A stretch of DNA of 64,000 nucleotides from Roseivirga sp. (GCA_021404565.1 JAAWWF010000028.1:1-64000); one strand, 5' to 3'; shown: positions 52,548 through 62,016, counted from the stretch's first letter. Numbers and translations: made by a program. The notes: generated by a model not told the origin, from the letters alone.

Positions 52548-55154
52548 TTGTTTAATCTCGAAAAATCTATAAAAAAATGGCTCCGCTTATTTCGTAAGCA
52601 CCGGGGTTTCAATCACGGCTCCATCCGTGAAATGGAGCTTCATTTGCGTGATCATATCGATGATCTGCTGTCGGAAGGTCAAACTGAACGGCAGGCATTC
52701 AATATAGCAGTGCAGGAATTCGGGGAAATAAAACCTATGGCTCAGGAGGTCTACTGGAGTCAAAGGCCAAAATCAAACAACAACTTTTTAATCAATACCA
52801 GCATGCTCAAAAACTATGTTAAAATAGCGGTCAGGAATTTTATGAAATACAAGTTCTACACTTTTGTCAATGTGTTTGGCCTTACGGTAGGACTCTCCAT
52901 TGTTTTTCTCATAGGACTTTTCGTCAATGATGAATTGAATTTTGACAAGTTTCATGACAATGCTGACAACCTCTACAGGGTAGTGGAGAACCAATATTAT
53001 GCAGGGCAACCTGTATTTCCCGTAGCTGTAACTCCCATTGCACTCGGGCCTTCTCTGTTGCAGGAATATCCCGAGGTAGAACGTTTTACACGTGTATCAA
53101 ACGAAGATTTTCTTTTTGAGTTGGGAGATGGTAAGATTCTAGAAAGGGGAGGTATTCAGGTAGATGAGCATTTTTTCGAGATGTTTTCATTTCCGATTGT
53201 CAAGGGTAGCGTAGTCTCTTTCAAAGAAAAACTGAATACCCTTATTCTCACTGAGCATCTGGCTGAAAAGTACTTTCCCAAGGAAGATCCTACGGGCAGA
53301 ACTATCAAACTTGATGGCGAGGAGTTCATTGTAAGTGCGGTGATACAGGACGTACCTAAAAACTCTCACCTGGATTTCAACTACATTATGAACTTTCAGG
53401 ATTTCCTGGCCGATAACCCGGACAATGCTAATAACTGGGGAAGTAACCGGTTATACACCTACGTTCAGCTAAGCAGTGCGACCAACCTTGAAAACATCAA
53501 TGAGAAAATCAAGGGTCAGATAAAGCGCAATGCTGAAAATTCAGTAACTGATATATACCTTCAGCCGCTAACCGACATTTACCTGGGAGAGGTAGACTTT
53601 GTGGTGGAGGTACAGAGAAAGAGTCGTATGATGTATGTACAGGTTTTTTCCATAGTGGCATTCTTTATTCTACTTATTTCCTGTATCAATTTTATGAATC
53701 TCTCCACTGCCAGATCGGCAAAAAGAGCAAAAGAAGTAGGCCTGAGAAAAACCATTGGTGCACACAGAAGACAGTTGATCTTTCAGTTTTTGAGCGAATC
53801 GGTATTGCTTACGCTGATGGCAGTGGTATTGTCTGCCGGACTTGTATCACTTCTGATTCCCTCATTTAATCAGCTTACAGATAAAGCTTTTGACCTGACA
53901 ACCTTGTTGAATGCTCAGTCGGGAGTCGTATTAGTACTTGGGGTGCTTGGTATGGCCTTGCTCACAGGACTTTTAGCCGGAAGCTATCCTGCTTTGTTCC
54001 TGAGCTCGGTCAAACCTGTGCTCGCTCTCAATTCTCAGACGGTGAGTGTAAAGCAGGGAGCACTTTTAAGAAAGCTGCTGGTTGTTTTTCAGTTTGTCAT
54101 CTCTGTGGTGCTCATTATAGGCACAACGACTGTTTATAAACAGCTGAAATATATTCAGACAGCCGATTTAGGTTATAACAAAGAAAACATTGTTTATACC
54201 TCTGTTTCTGGCAGTCAGTCGAAGTTATTTGCAGACAAGCTCAGAGCACAACCAGGAGTAAAGAGTGTAGGACTGTCGAATCGCCACCCAGCCTATGTAT
54301 TGAGTAGTTCATCAGGCTTTCAGTGGCCTGGACAAAACCCTGATGAAAAGATCCTTATGCACTTTATGGGCGTGGATGAGCATTATATGTCTACCATGCA
54401 GATGCGGTTAATTGAGGGCAGAGAGTTTCTTGAAGCTGATACGGCAGTGGTTATGATCAATCAAAGAGCGAAAGAAATGATGGGCCTTGATGAACCTATT
54501 GGTAAAAGTATTACCTCGTTTTATGGTGAGGCGCGGATTGTGGGAATGGTAAACGACTTCAACTTCAAATCAATCCATTCGGAAATAGAGCCTATTGTAA
54601 TTTTTAAACTGGACAGGTTGAGCCGTGTTTACGTAAAATATGAAGACACCTATCAAGGTAAGATTGCCGCAACGATGGAAGGTGTTTGGAATGAGCTTTT
54701 TCCAGATAAAGAGTATCATTTCGACTTTCTCCAGCAGGATTTTGATGACATGTATAATGCCGAGGAGCGCACGAGCAAGCTCTCTACTTATTTCGCCATA
54801 CTGGCCGTGATGATCTCCTGCTTAGGTCTTTTCGGTCTGGTGTCTTATGCTACCGAGCAGCGTACCCGCGAGATCGGTATCAGAAAAGCCCTGGGGGCTT
54901 CCGTAAAAACATTGTTTTTGCTGCTAACAAAGGATTTTGCCAAGCTTGTACTGCTTTCTCTTTTACTCTCCATTCCGCTGGGCTGGTATGCCATGGACAG
55001 CTGGCTTCAGAACTTTGCCTATCATACCAGGCTCGATATAGGCATATTTGTGATTTCCGGCATAGCTGCATTGGCGATTACCTTTGTTACCGTAAGTTAT
55101 CAGTCGATCAGAGCTTCTACGAGCAGTCCGGTTAAGGCGCTGAGGAATCAGTAA
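52548..55154 (+). CDS. FtsX-type ABC permease with N-terminal permease prefix domain (type 1)
   Basis: An 868-residue membrane protein. Residues 1-75 form the cytoplasmic prefix domain with a helix-rich REMELHLRDHIDDLLSEG and QAFNIAVQEFGE, a type different from the permease at 27331. Two MacB-core plus FtsX repeats follow: first helix at about 100-125, trio at about 365-490 (AKRAKEVGLRKTIGAH), second set at about 745-865 (EQRTREIGIRKALGAS). TTG start. No ATPase gene is adjacent. Expression is presumably set by the PadR protein encoded just upstream. Confidence 0.9.
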   Translation: MFNLEKSIKKWLRLFRKHRGFNHGSIREMELHLRDHIDDLLSEGQTERQAFNIAVQEFGEIKPMAQEVYWSQRPKSNNNFLINTSMLKNYVKIAVRNFMKYKFYTFVNVFGLTVGLSIVFLIGLFVNDELNFDKFHDNADNLYRVVENQYYAGQPVFPVAVTPIALGPSLLQEYPEVERFTRVSNEDFLFELGDGKILERGGIQVDEHFFEMFSFPIVKGSVVSFKEKLNTLILTEHLAEKYFPKEDPTGRTIKLDGEEFIVSAVIQDVPKNSHLDFNYIMNFQDFLADNPDNANNWGSNRLYTYVQLSSATNLENINEKIKGQIKRNAENSVTDIYLQPLTDIYLGEVDFVVEVQRKSRMMYVQVFSIVAFFILLISCINFMNLSTARSAKRAKEVGLRKTIGAHRRQLIFQFLSESVLLTLMAVVLSAGLVSLLIPSFNQLTDKAFDLTTLLNAQSGVVLVLGVLGMALLTGLLAGSYPALFLSSVKPVLALNSQTVSVKQGALLRKLLVVFQFVISVVLIIGTTTVYKQLKYIQTADLGYNKENIVYTSVSGSQSKLFADKLRAQPGVKSVGLSNRHPAYVLSSSSGFQWPGQNPDEKILMHFMGVDEHYMSTMQMRLIEGREFLEADTAVVMINQRAKEMMGLDEPIGKSITSFYGEARIVGMVNDFNFKSIHSEIEPIVIFKLDRLSRVYVKYEDTYQGKIAATMEGVWNELFPDKEYHFDFLQQDFDDMYNAEERTSKLSTYFAILAVMISCLGLFGLVSYATEQRTREIGIRKALGASVKTLFLLLTKDFAKLVLLSLLLSIPLGWYAMDSWLQNFAYHTRLDIGIFVISGIAALAITFVTVSYQSIRASTSSPVKALRNQ

Positions 55155-55164
55155 AAGGAAGTGG

Positions 55165-56547
55165 TCAGGAAATACGTCTTACGTGTATTTGACCGCCAGT
55201 AACCCACACGCCCAATACACCTTTGTCATTTGGCAGGCTGGTGACTTTAAAAGATGATCCCTGACCCAGGTTCATTTGCATAAGACTGGTAGGTGTCTTG
55301 CCAAGTATATTACCCCCGAGATTCCAAAAATAGTAGTTGCCCTCAGGGGTAATGGCCAGGGCTGGTGATCTGCCCTGACCCAGTAGCTGCTCTCTTTGCC
55401 CTGGTGAAGCAGCGTAAATCTGGCCTTGTCTTTGCCAGACACTTAGGATCTGACCATTGGCAAAGGTCAGGTCTCCGCCATCCATGGGGCAACCATTGAT
55501 TTCCCAGTTGCCCTGACCCAGTTTTTCGGGTTTGCTAAAAGCTGCGCCTCCATTGACTGATTGGGTAAGGTACAAGTCGCGATTGCCATCCATATTATTT
55601 CGGAACATGATGTACAGGTTGTTTCCTTCGCTGATCAGTGAGGGCTTGCAACACTCACAAACTGAGCCATCAGGGGAAGCATAGACCAACTTACTTTTTG
55701 TCCATGTTTTTCCGCCATCAGAGGATTCTGCGATAAAAATCTTTCCCTGAGGTTTTTCTCTTCCTGCATTTTGAGCCTTGAATTTTTTATAAGACTCCAT
55801 GTCTTTGGCCTTGAGGGCGTTACCCCCTGCATCAAGCACTACCCAATACATTTTACCGTCAGGACCGGGGTATTGAGAGACACCTTTTGCACCTTCTGGC
55901 ATTTCACCCACTTCTTTCATCAGTTCTTCCTTTGTAAGGGGAGTGGGCATATCATGACTCATCTCGGGTTTTTCCGGCTGTTTTGAAGCTCTTTCGGGTT
56001 TGCGGCCCGTTTCTCTTTCTTTTGACTGGTGACCCTCTGGGGCTGCGTCAGGTTCTGCTTTGGAATGTTCTCTTCGGGCCTTTCTGGTATCGATCCAGAT
56101 GGCATAGAGTTTTCCGTTATTATCGTAGCTCATTGCTCCCAGACTTTCTCCTGAGGCACCCTCTATATCATTGACCCGATAGGGGCCCTGCCAGTCCGGA
56201 TCGGATTTTTTCTTTCTCCAGGCGTAGAGATTGCCTGCGCGATCGGGGGCCATAATGGTATAGAACTCTCTGCTCAATGATAGTTGAGGGCCACTTGACA
56301 TGCCCAGTACCAACCCGGGTAAAGTGGCCACAGTTTCTGGTTCACTGAAAGTACGACCATTATCATCCGACTGGCTAAAATAAATATCATTGCCCTGGCC
56401 ATAAGTAATACCCAAGGTTCCCCCGGGACTGGTTGATAAAGAGGGCTGATCTCCTGTACCCAGGGTTACAGCCTTAGTTTGGCTATAGGCTCCGAGGGCA
56501 AATGAAATCAACAAACTAAGAGTGGACACGATTCTGGACGCTTGCAT
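55165..56547 (-). CDS. Secreted BNR/sialidase-fold protein with charged insertion
   Basis: A 460-residue exported protein (signal 1-22, GAYSQ). Asp-box motifs mark a propeller: QSDDNGRTFSEP, ESSDGGKTWTKS and SVNGGAAFSKP. A low-complexity insertion at about 158-205 is very rich in Lys, Glu, Arg and Pro (KARREHSKAEPDAAPEG), splitting the propeller. A CECCKP cluster follows at about 300. The catalytic Arg triad and Tyr of true sialidases are not recognisable, so a binding or copper-handling role is as likely. It is convergent with the permease gene, ten bases apart. Confidence 0.78.
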   Translation of the reverse strand: MQASRIVSTLSLLISFALGAYSQTKAVTLGTGDQPSLSTSPGGTLGITYGQGNDIYFSQSDDNGRTFSEPETVATLPGLVLGMSSGPQLSLSREFYTIMAPDRAGNLYAWRKKKSDPDWQGPYRVNDIEGASGESLGAMSYDNNGKLYAIWIDTRKARREHSKAEPDAAPEGHQSKERETGRKPERASKQPEKPEMSHDMPTPLTKEELMKEVGEMPEGAKGVSQYPGPDGKMYWVVLDAGGNALKAKDMESYKKFKAQNAGREKPQGKIFIAESSDGGKTWTKSKLVYASPDGSVCECCKPSLISEGNNLYIMFRNNMDGNRDLYLTQSVNGGAAFSKPEKLGQGNWEINGCPMDGGDLTFANGQILSVWQRQGQIYAASPGQREQLLGQGRSPALAITPEGNYYFWNLGGNILGKTPTSLMQMNLGQGSSFKVTSLPNDKGVLGVWVTGGQIHVRRIS

Positions 56548-56650
56548 ATCGGACTATTTGTTTTTTGAAAACAAAACAAATAAAGCAATTCATTACTACA
56601 TTCTATACTTATCGGGTTCTGTTCAAAGCTGCTTTTTTTAATGAACACTC

Positions 56651-56690
56651 TAAAAAGGAGAGAGACAGCCTGCTAAAGGCTGTCTCTCTC
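56651..56690 (-). terminator. Terminator of the FAD oxidoreductase gene
   Basis: Thirteen-base perfect arms GAGAGAGACAGCC (56658-56670) and GGCTGTCTCTCTC (56678-56690) around a seven-base loop. The A5 on the + strand left of the stem becomes the T run on the minus strand. Confidence 0.85.
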
Positions 56691-56766
56691 GGTAAAGCAA
56701 ATCAACATGGTTTTGAAACAGATCCCTCAAAATTTCCTGATAAGAAATGGACCTGTTCGATCGCCC

Positions 56767-58467
56767 CTAAATAATGCTCTTTCTTATTCTGAAGTGGTTG
56801 AGAGGGTCTTTAGAGAAGTTTTCCTTGATATACTTGAGCTTCTCATAGTTCTGAGCAAAATATGTTTCTGTAGGTATGGAACTGTCTTTGAAGCTTATGA
56901 ATGATCCTGAAGTATTAGGAATCTCATAATCCCGTGCTTCTTCTATCCAGTCAAGGGCGCGGTTGGTCCTTGTATTGACCTTACTGTTCTGACCGATCAG
57001 TTGCTGATAGGTTTCCAGGTTCCACCAGGTCTGGTATTGTATGGTGTACTGCTTGTCTTTGTAAGGAAAGGAACTATCCGCACCCATAGGGTTTTTCTGA
57101 TAATATCTTCCCACAATCGCGCCAAGGGTCACATAAGTAAACAACCCCAGCTTACGGTTTCCTTTCAGAATCAGGGGAGAGGTCATACTTTTCAGAAAGG
57201 CTTCATAACCTTCATCACGCAACCCTTGTTGATCGGCCAGCCTGCAGGTGATTTTATGAGGTGCCGGGTCATCGTAATCCGGTGGTAGTGGCTTGCCGGT
57301 ACTCAGCAGGTTTTCCTGAACCTCTGTCAGGTCTACCGCTTTGTTCTTTTTGTGTAACGCCTCAATAATCAGGTTATTTGATTCCCTGGCCCAGTTACTC
57401 ATCAGGTACTGCCCGAACTCTTCTTTCTCGCTGGGGTCCGTACCCCCATGGTGATGGTTGATTTTAATCTGGCAAGGAGGGATGGGTACATCCTTAAACC
57501 ACTTTTTGATAAACCTTCTAAGCTCTGGTTCAGTCCCTTCCCAATAGCCATACATAACACAGTTGTGATATACGTTATTTACATCAAAAGCTTTGCTTTC
57601 CTGTGCCGGCTGACCATTTACCTTAAGGTTGGTACCAATCAGCTGGTTGGTTTGGGTAGAGGTAATTACCCGTTCCCAGGCTTTGAGTACCTGTATGGTC
57701 GGGTATTCCTTTTCAGGCAGGTCGCGCCAGATCTCGGGATAGGGGTTCCATTCTATTTCAAAACGTACGAGCACTTTAGGCAGTTTGAAGGTCTGGATTC
57801 GTAACTCGGTAACAAGGCCGTAGCTCATACCACCACCACCACGAAGAGCCCAGAGCAAGCTGGGGATCCCATCTTCATCAGCATCTACACTAATCTTGCT
57901 GCCGTCTCCCAGAATCATATTGGCCCCAACCAGACGTTCGCAGCACATACCTTCCTTACGCGTCCAGGGACCCCAGCCACCCCCCATGGTAAAACCGGAG
58001 ATGCCTACAGTAGCACAGGTACCATGAGGCAACATGACATTTTCTTTGGCCAGCTTCGTGGTCAGGTTTTTAAAGATGTTACCGGGACCTATCCGTGCCA
58101 GCCCATCATCATCCACTTTAACCCAATCCATTTGTGATACATCAATCAGGATGGTATTGGTGCCGCTACATTCGCCCTCGTGGTCGTGTCCACCAGCCCG
58201 AATACGAATAGGCAGATTATGCTTTATGGCCGCTTTATAGGTGTTTTGTACATCGTCTTCCGTGCGGCAGTAAACAATTGCCCAGGGCTTCTTTTGCAGG
58301 CGTCTGTTGAAGATATTGCAGAATTCCTGATACTTTATCTGGTCCGACCAATCACCAGTTGTTGTCTTGATCTGATCTTCGGGGTTAGATAGAGTACCCT
58401 TCATTTCCTTTAGAAACTTCTTGATACGCTTATATTCGAATTTGAGATTAAGGTTCTTGGTATTCAT
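56767..58467 (-). CDS. Berberine-bridge-type FAD-linked oxidoreductase with predicted bicovalent flavin
   Basis: A 566-residue oxidoreductase. The PCMH FAD-binding domain (about 55-240) has His94 in RAGGHDHEG and Cys151 in HGTCATVGISGFTMGGGWG, the two residues that tether FAD in berberine-bridge enzymes and glucooligosaccharide oxidases. A substrate domain follows, and the BBE-type end contains the TYVTLGAIVGRYY and WWNLETYQQL region. No signal peptide is visible, so it may be cytoplasmic. Likely substrates are carbohydrates or aromatic alcohols, with oxygen as acceptor. Monocistronic with its own terminator. Confidence 0.88.
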   Translation of the reverse strand: MNTKNLNLKFEYKRIKKFLKEMKGTLSNPEDQIKTTTGDWSDQIKYQEFCNIFNRRLQKKPWAIVYCRTEDDVQNTYKAAIKHNLPIRIRAGGHDHEGECSGTNTILIDVSQMDWVKVDDDGLARIGPGNIFKNLTTKLAKENVMLPHGTCATVGISGFTMGGGWGPWTRKEGMCCERLVGANMILGDGSKISVDADEDGIPSLLWALRGGGGMSYGLVTELRIQTFKLPKVLVRFEIEWNPYPEIWRDLPEKEYPTIQVLKAWERVITSTQTNQLIGTNLKVNGQPAQESKAFDVNNVYHNCVMYGYWEGTEPELRRFIKKWFKDVPIPPCQIKINHHHGGTDPSEKEEFGQYLMSNWARESNNLIIEALHKKNKAVDLTEVQENLLSTGKPLPPDYDDPAPHKITCRLADQQGLRDEGYEAFLKSMTSPLILKGNRKLGLFTYVTLGAIVGRYYQKNPMGADSSFPYKDKQYTIQYQTWWNLETYQQLIGQNSKVNTRTNRALDWIEEARDYEIPNTSGSFISFKDSSIPTETYFAQNYEKLKYIKENFSKDPLNHFRIRKSII

Positions 58468-58686
58468 GGTGTTTTGGGTTTAAAAAATTGCTGTTTAATA
58501 TGAAAAAATGCTTCTTCTTGTCTTTTTTCTTACTGAGTTAAGTTAATGAGGTTATTTCAGAATTGCAGATTTATTCTCCTGTCATTGATAGTTTGGTTAC
58601 TTACTAACACTCATTATACAGCAGCTTACCTTCTGGTGTTTATCTTTTAGCATGCTTCTCCGTAAATTGGTCTGAATTAAAAATAT

Positions 58687-59751
58687 ATGCATAGAGAGGA
58701 CCTCAGACTTCTAAGAGATTATATCGTTGGTTGGATGATAGCCCTGGGGATGTGGATCCTTGTTCGCAATTATGGTGTGACAATTGAGGCTCCGGCTAAT
58801 CCCGAACCGCATCAGAACCTGCGCATGCTCTTTGTGTTTGGCCCCTTAGCCGGCTTGTTGTTTGGTATTGCACAGATAAAGTTTGAACGCTATCTGTTCA
58901 GAAGAATTCCTCTTTGGAAGCTTTCACTCTTAGGTTTGCTGATCAATAGCGTCATCATGGGGCTTATCTTCATCCTCGCCTATCAGTTCTTTAAAAATGT
59001 GGTAGGCTTCAATGAGCCCACTACGTTCTCGACCTTTATCAGTAATCCCAATGCGATCCTTACCTTTTTGTATTCACTGTTTGTGAATTTCGTCATGGCG
59101 AGTATCCGCGAAGTGAACCTCTTATTGGGTAAAGGTAATCTGTGGCGATTTATCAGGGGGGACTTTTATTCCCCAAGGGTTGAAAACAGGGTGTTTATGT
59201 TCATTGATCTGAAAGGGTCAACTACGATTGCGGAGCAACTCGGACACATTAAATACAGCCGCTTTTTGCAGGACTGTTTTTACGACCTGAACGTGATTCG
59301 ACACTCCGGGGCCGAAGTTTACCAATATGTAGGAGATGAAGTAGTACTCAGTTGGCGGGTAAAAAAGAACATGGACTATGTAAAATGTCTTAAGGCTTTC
59401 TGGGCTTATGAAGATGAGCTCAAAAAGCGAGAAGAGTATTACCTGGATAAATATGGACTCGCACCAAAGTTCAAGGCTGGCATTAACCTGGGAGAGGTTA
59501 CCACGGCTGAAGTGGGCGAAATAAAGAGGGAGATTGCTTATCACGGTGACACCATGAACATTGCGGCCCGCATTCAGGACAAGTGTAACGATTATGGACG
59601 TACCCTATTGGTTTCGGAGCATTTTCATAACAATGTAGAGGCCAATGGTATTTTTGACTTTGAATTGATGGGAGAGGAGATGCTACGTGGAAAAAACGAA
59701 TCTCTCAAAATCTACGCAGTGAATCGAACCGCCTGTGAAATTCCTGAGTAG
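58687..59751 (+). CDS. Membrane-bound class III adenylate/guanylate cyclase
   Basis: A 354-residue protein with four transmembrane helices (about 12-145) and a C-terminal cyclase domain (about 165-345). Metal-binding Asp residues are visible in FMFIDLKGSTTIAEQLG and YQYVGDEVVLSWR, and later GEVTTAEVGEIKREIAYHGD, then NIAARIQDKC, complete the catalytic fold. It makes cAMP or cGMP; the specificity residues were not decided. Located by a weak AT-rich upstream region. No downstream cyclic nucleotide effector is in the window. Confidence 0.9.
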   Translation: MHREDLRLLRDYIVGWMIALGMWILVRNYGVTIEAPANPEPHQNLRMLFVFGPLAGLLFGIAQIKFERYLFRRIPLWKLSLLGLLINSVIMGLIFILAYQFFKNVVGFNEPTTFSTFISNPNAILTFLYSLFVNFVMASIREVNLLLGKGNLWRFIRGDFYSPRVENRVFMFIDLKGSTTIAEQLGHIKYSRFLQDCFYDLNVIRHSGAEVYQYVGDEVVLSWRVKKNMDYVKCLKAFWAYEDELKKREEYYLDKYGLAPKFKAGINLGEVTTAEVGEIKREIAYHGDTMNIAARIQDKCNDYGRTLLVSEHFHNNVEANGIFDFELMGEEMLRGKNESLKIYAVNRTACEIPE

Positions 59752-59866
59752 GGATAGTTTCTGTACAATCTAACTTAAGAGCGGTACACTTTTAAAAAGA
59801 GCCAATTGACAGCCTTTCTTTTAATGGCTCATCGGAAAGTCATAAATTCATAGTAAATCCAATGCT

Positions 59867-60397
59867 ATGAAACGTTCCTTTTTCATTCTCTTCTTATCTC
59901 TGACGATGTTCAGTTTCTCAAATGCACAGTCTGATACAGGTGATCTCATCGAAGATTTGTTGACCACCTGGGACAAGCATGTAGCAATGAATGCGCTTTT
60001 GCTCAATGGTATCGATAGTGCCTATTTGGTCGATAAATCGGCCTCAGGTGGACGAAATGTGGGAGAGCAGTTTGCGCATATACACAACGTGCGTATGATG
60101 TGGCTGTCACAACTGGCTGCTGATAAAGCAAAGGCAATTGACGCTGAGGTAGATGCACAAGAGAGCCTGAAAAAAGAGCACTTGTTGAAAGAGCTGGTAG
60201 CCTCCGATAAACTGGTCAGAACCGTTTTAAAGAAATCGCTGGAGAATGGTAAAAAGCTGGGGGACATGAGTCCAACCCGCTTTCTGGGCTATCTGATATC
60301 GCATGAGTCTCATACCCGAGGACAAATTATACTAGCAATGAAACAGTCTGATCACGCACTTCCGCCACAGGTGACCTACGGGATTTGGGAGTGGTAA
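59867..60397 (+). CDS. Exported DinB-like four-helix protein
   Basis: A 176-residue protein with a signal peptide (1-20, FSNAQ) followed by a DinB/YfiT-type four-helix bundle. The metal-binding His positions are in EQFAHIHNVRMMW and ISHESHTRGQIILA. DinB-like proteins are often thiol-dependent transferases, usually cytoplasmic, so the signal peptide is notable. Its stop lies 13 bases before the next small gene. Confidence 0.8.
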   Translation: MKRSFFILFLSLTMFSFSNAQSDTGDLIEDLLTTWDKHVAMNALLLNGIDSAYLVDKSASGGRNVGEQFAHIHNVRMMWLSQLAADKAKAIDAEVDAQESLKKEHLLKELVASDKLVRTVLKKSLENGKKLGDMSPTRFLGYLISHESHTRGQIILAMKQSDHALPPQVTYGIWEW

Positions 60398-60410
60398 TTG
60401 TTCATGTTGT

Positions 60411-60713
60411 ATGGACATTCATTACAAGAAGTATCCTGAAGGTTATTTTGGTCACTGGCTTTCAATGTTTGATATTCATCAGCAAGATTGGTTAAATCAA
60501 AGCGTTAGAAATCATATCGATATGTACAATCACATGGAGGGAGGTGAAGAATATCAGCCTTTATGTGAAGAGATTCGACAAATCGTATCAAATGATGATT
60601 TGAGTCTTTTTATTGAGTATCAGAATGAGCATTCCTTTTCCAGGCCTCATGGTACTTTGAAAGATTTACAAAGAATGGTTTCTCTAATACTTACCCATAA
60701 CCCCCGGACCTGA
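60411..60713 (+). CDS. Small conserved-looking hypothetical protein
   Basis: A 100-residue acidic soluble protein, MDIHYKKYPEGYFGHWLSMF, without signal peptide. It contains many aromatic and His residues (FDIHQQDWLNQSVRNHIDMY) and a helical end (LKDLQRMVSLILTHNP). The family is not recognised. Codon use is like that of neighbouring genes, and the short gap to the DinB-like gene suggests one transcript. Confidence 0.6.
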   Translation: MDIHYKKYPEGYFGHWLSMFDIHQQDWLNQSVRNHIDMYNHMEGGEEYQPLCEEIRQIVSNDDLSLFIEYQNEHSFSRPHGTLKDLQRMVSLILTHNPRT

Positions 60714-60789
60714 AGTACTTGAATTTATTAACAATATTCCGGTAATTTCCTCTGACTAATTACAGTCTATCGTCTAACTTTATCTGGCA

Positions 60790-62016
60790 ATGACTAAAGT
60801 CGGATTGATAGGGGATGGAGTTGATAAAAAGGTACTTCAACGGTACCCTTTATTGCTCGAAAAAGTCACTTTCATTACGGTGGAAGGTGATTCAGAACAG
60901 GTGCTTTATGGCGATGAGCTAGAGCGATGGATCGGGAAGGAAGAGGCTTGGCAGGGTTCGGGTTCAGAAATTAGCACCGCTGTCATTAGTCTTTTGCTTC
61001 AATCCATTTCATCTTATGATGATATCTCTTTGAGTATCGCGGTTATGCCCCTATATCCACCCGAAGGTGCAATGAAGGCCCTTACTACTGCCCTGGAATG
61101 GATGTCAGAGGAGGTACAACCAGATTTTCTCCATATCGGCTTTTCAAGCCCGGAAGGTAAATATCAGATACCGCAAAACAAGTGGATTGAAAAGCTGTAC
61201 AACCAGGGTTGTAAATGCATTTGCCCTTCAGGAATTCCTCCGGCCTTTCCAGCTTCGCTCAACCATATTCTGTCGGTTGCCGATCAGGGTTTTATCGAAG
61301 CGGGATTTGGGTTAAGCAATCCGGATGTCATTATAGAAGAGAAGGAGGTACCAGTTTACTCTCATGGGAAATGGGTTAAACATCCGGTTTCCAATGAGGT
61401 TGCCAGCGCATTGGTACTTGGTAATTTGATTAAGGAGAGGCTTAACTCCTCTGATTCAAACAGTAATAGTCTTATTGAATTACCCGATTTGGATGACTTG
61501 GACTATCTGGTTTTTGAACAGCAGGGAGCGGAGGTGGAAACATATACGCCTCCGAAGCAAGGCTTTTTCCGAAAGGTCAGATTGTATACTAAATCTCTGT
61601 TATCACGGGTAATAACACCTACCGGGAAAGTACCCGCATTTGTGAAAGAGACCCGAAAAGTTAGTTGTAATGGTGATGGAGAGGCTATTGGTGCCTGTGA
61701 TTTCAGGGTGAGAAGTAAAACTGTGGCGGGCGCTTTTGTCTGTGGGGCCTGTGGTTGTGGAGACAGAGAAGGTGTTTTGGTAGATGGGGCAGTGCCACGC
61801 TTTGAAAAGCTTGATTATCCTTATGTAAGTTGCCCTGCCAGTATGCCCGGTTTTTCTAATTACCTGTCATCTACAAATGAATCTAATCCATCGGAAAGAA
61901 AGATGGCCATTGAAACTAAGTTTGGCAAGGATGCCCTTGATAAGGGACAGGCAACACAGAAAAAGCTGACCAAACGACTGGATAAACGCTCCAACTGGCT
62001 GGACGGGCTGTCATAG
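60790..62016 (+). CDS. Catalytically dead subtilase-like protein with C-terminal cysteine cluster
   Basis: A 408-residue cytoplasmic protein. Residues 1-215 follow the subtilisin fold order: VGLIGDGVDKKVL at the Asp motif, GSGSEISTAVISLLLQ where HGTxVA should be, SIAVMPL, ALEWMSEEVQPDFLHIGFS, then CPSGIPPAFPASLNHILSVAD where the Asn/oxyanion and P-A motif lie, and HPVSNEVASALVLGNL at the Ser motif. The Asp is shifted, His is Ser, the oxyanion Asn is lost and the nucleophile Ser is Glu203, so it cannot be a protease. Residues 285-360 hold Cys293, 303, 318, 321, 323 and 348 (FVCGACGCGD), a probable metal site. It is convergent with an ABC exporter pair. Confidence 0.72.
   Translation: MTKVGLIGDGVDKKVLQRYPLLLEKVTFITVEGDSEQVLYGDELERWIGKEEAWQGSGSEISTAVISLLLQSISSYDDISLSIAVMPLYPPEGAMKALTTALEWMSEEVQPDFLHIGFSSPEGKYQIPQNKWIEKLYNQGCKCICPSGIPPAFPASLNHILSVADQGFIEAGFGLSNPDVIIEEKEVPVYSHGKWVKHPVSNEVASALVLGNLIKERLNSSDSNSNSLIELPDLDDLDYLVFEQQGAEVETYTPPKQGFFRKVRLYTKSLLSRVITPTGKVPAFVKETRKVSCNGDGEAIGACDFRVRSKTVAGAFVCGACGCGDREGVLVDGAVPRFEKLDYPYVSCPASMPGFSNYLSSTNESNPSERKMAIETKFGKDALDKGQATQKKLTKRLDKRSNWLDGLS

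Noticed and set aside
60790-62016. Active subtilisin-like protease
   Set aside because: Asp, His, Asn and Ser catalytic positions are all changed, so only the fold is claimed.
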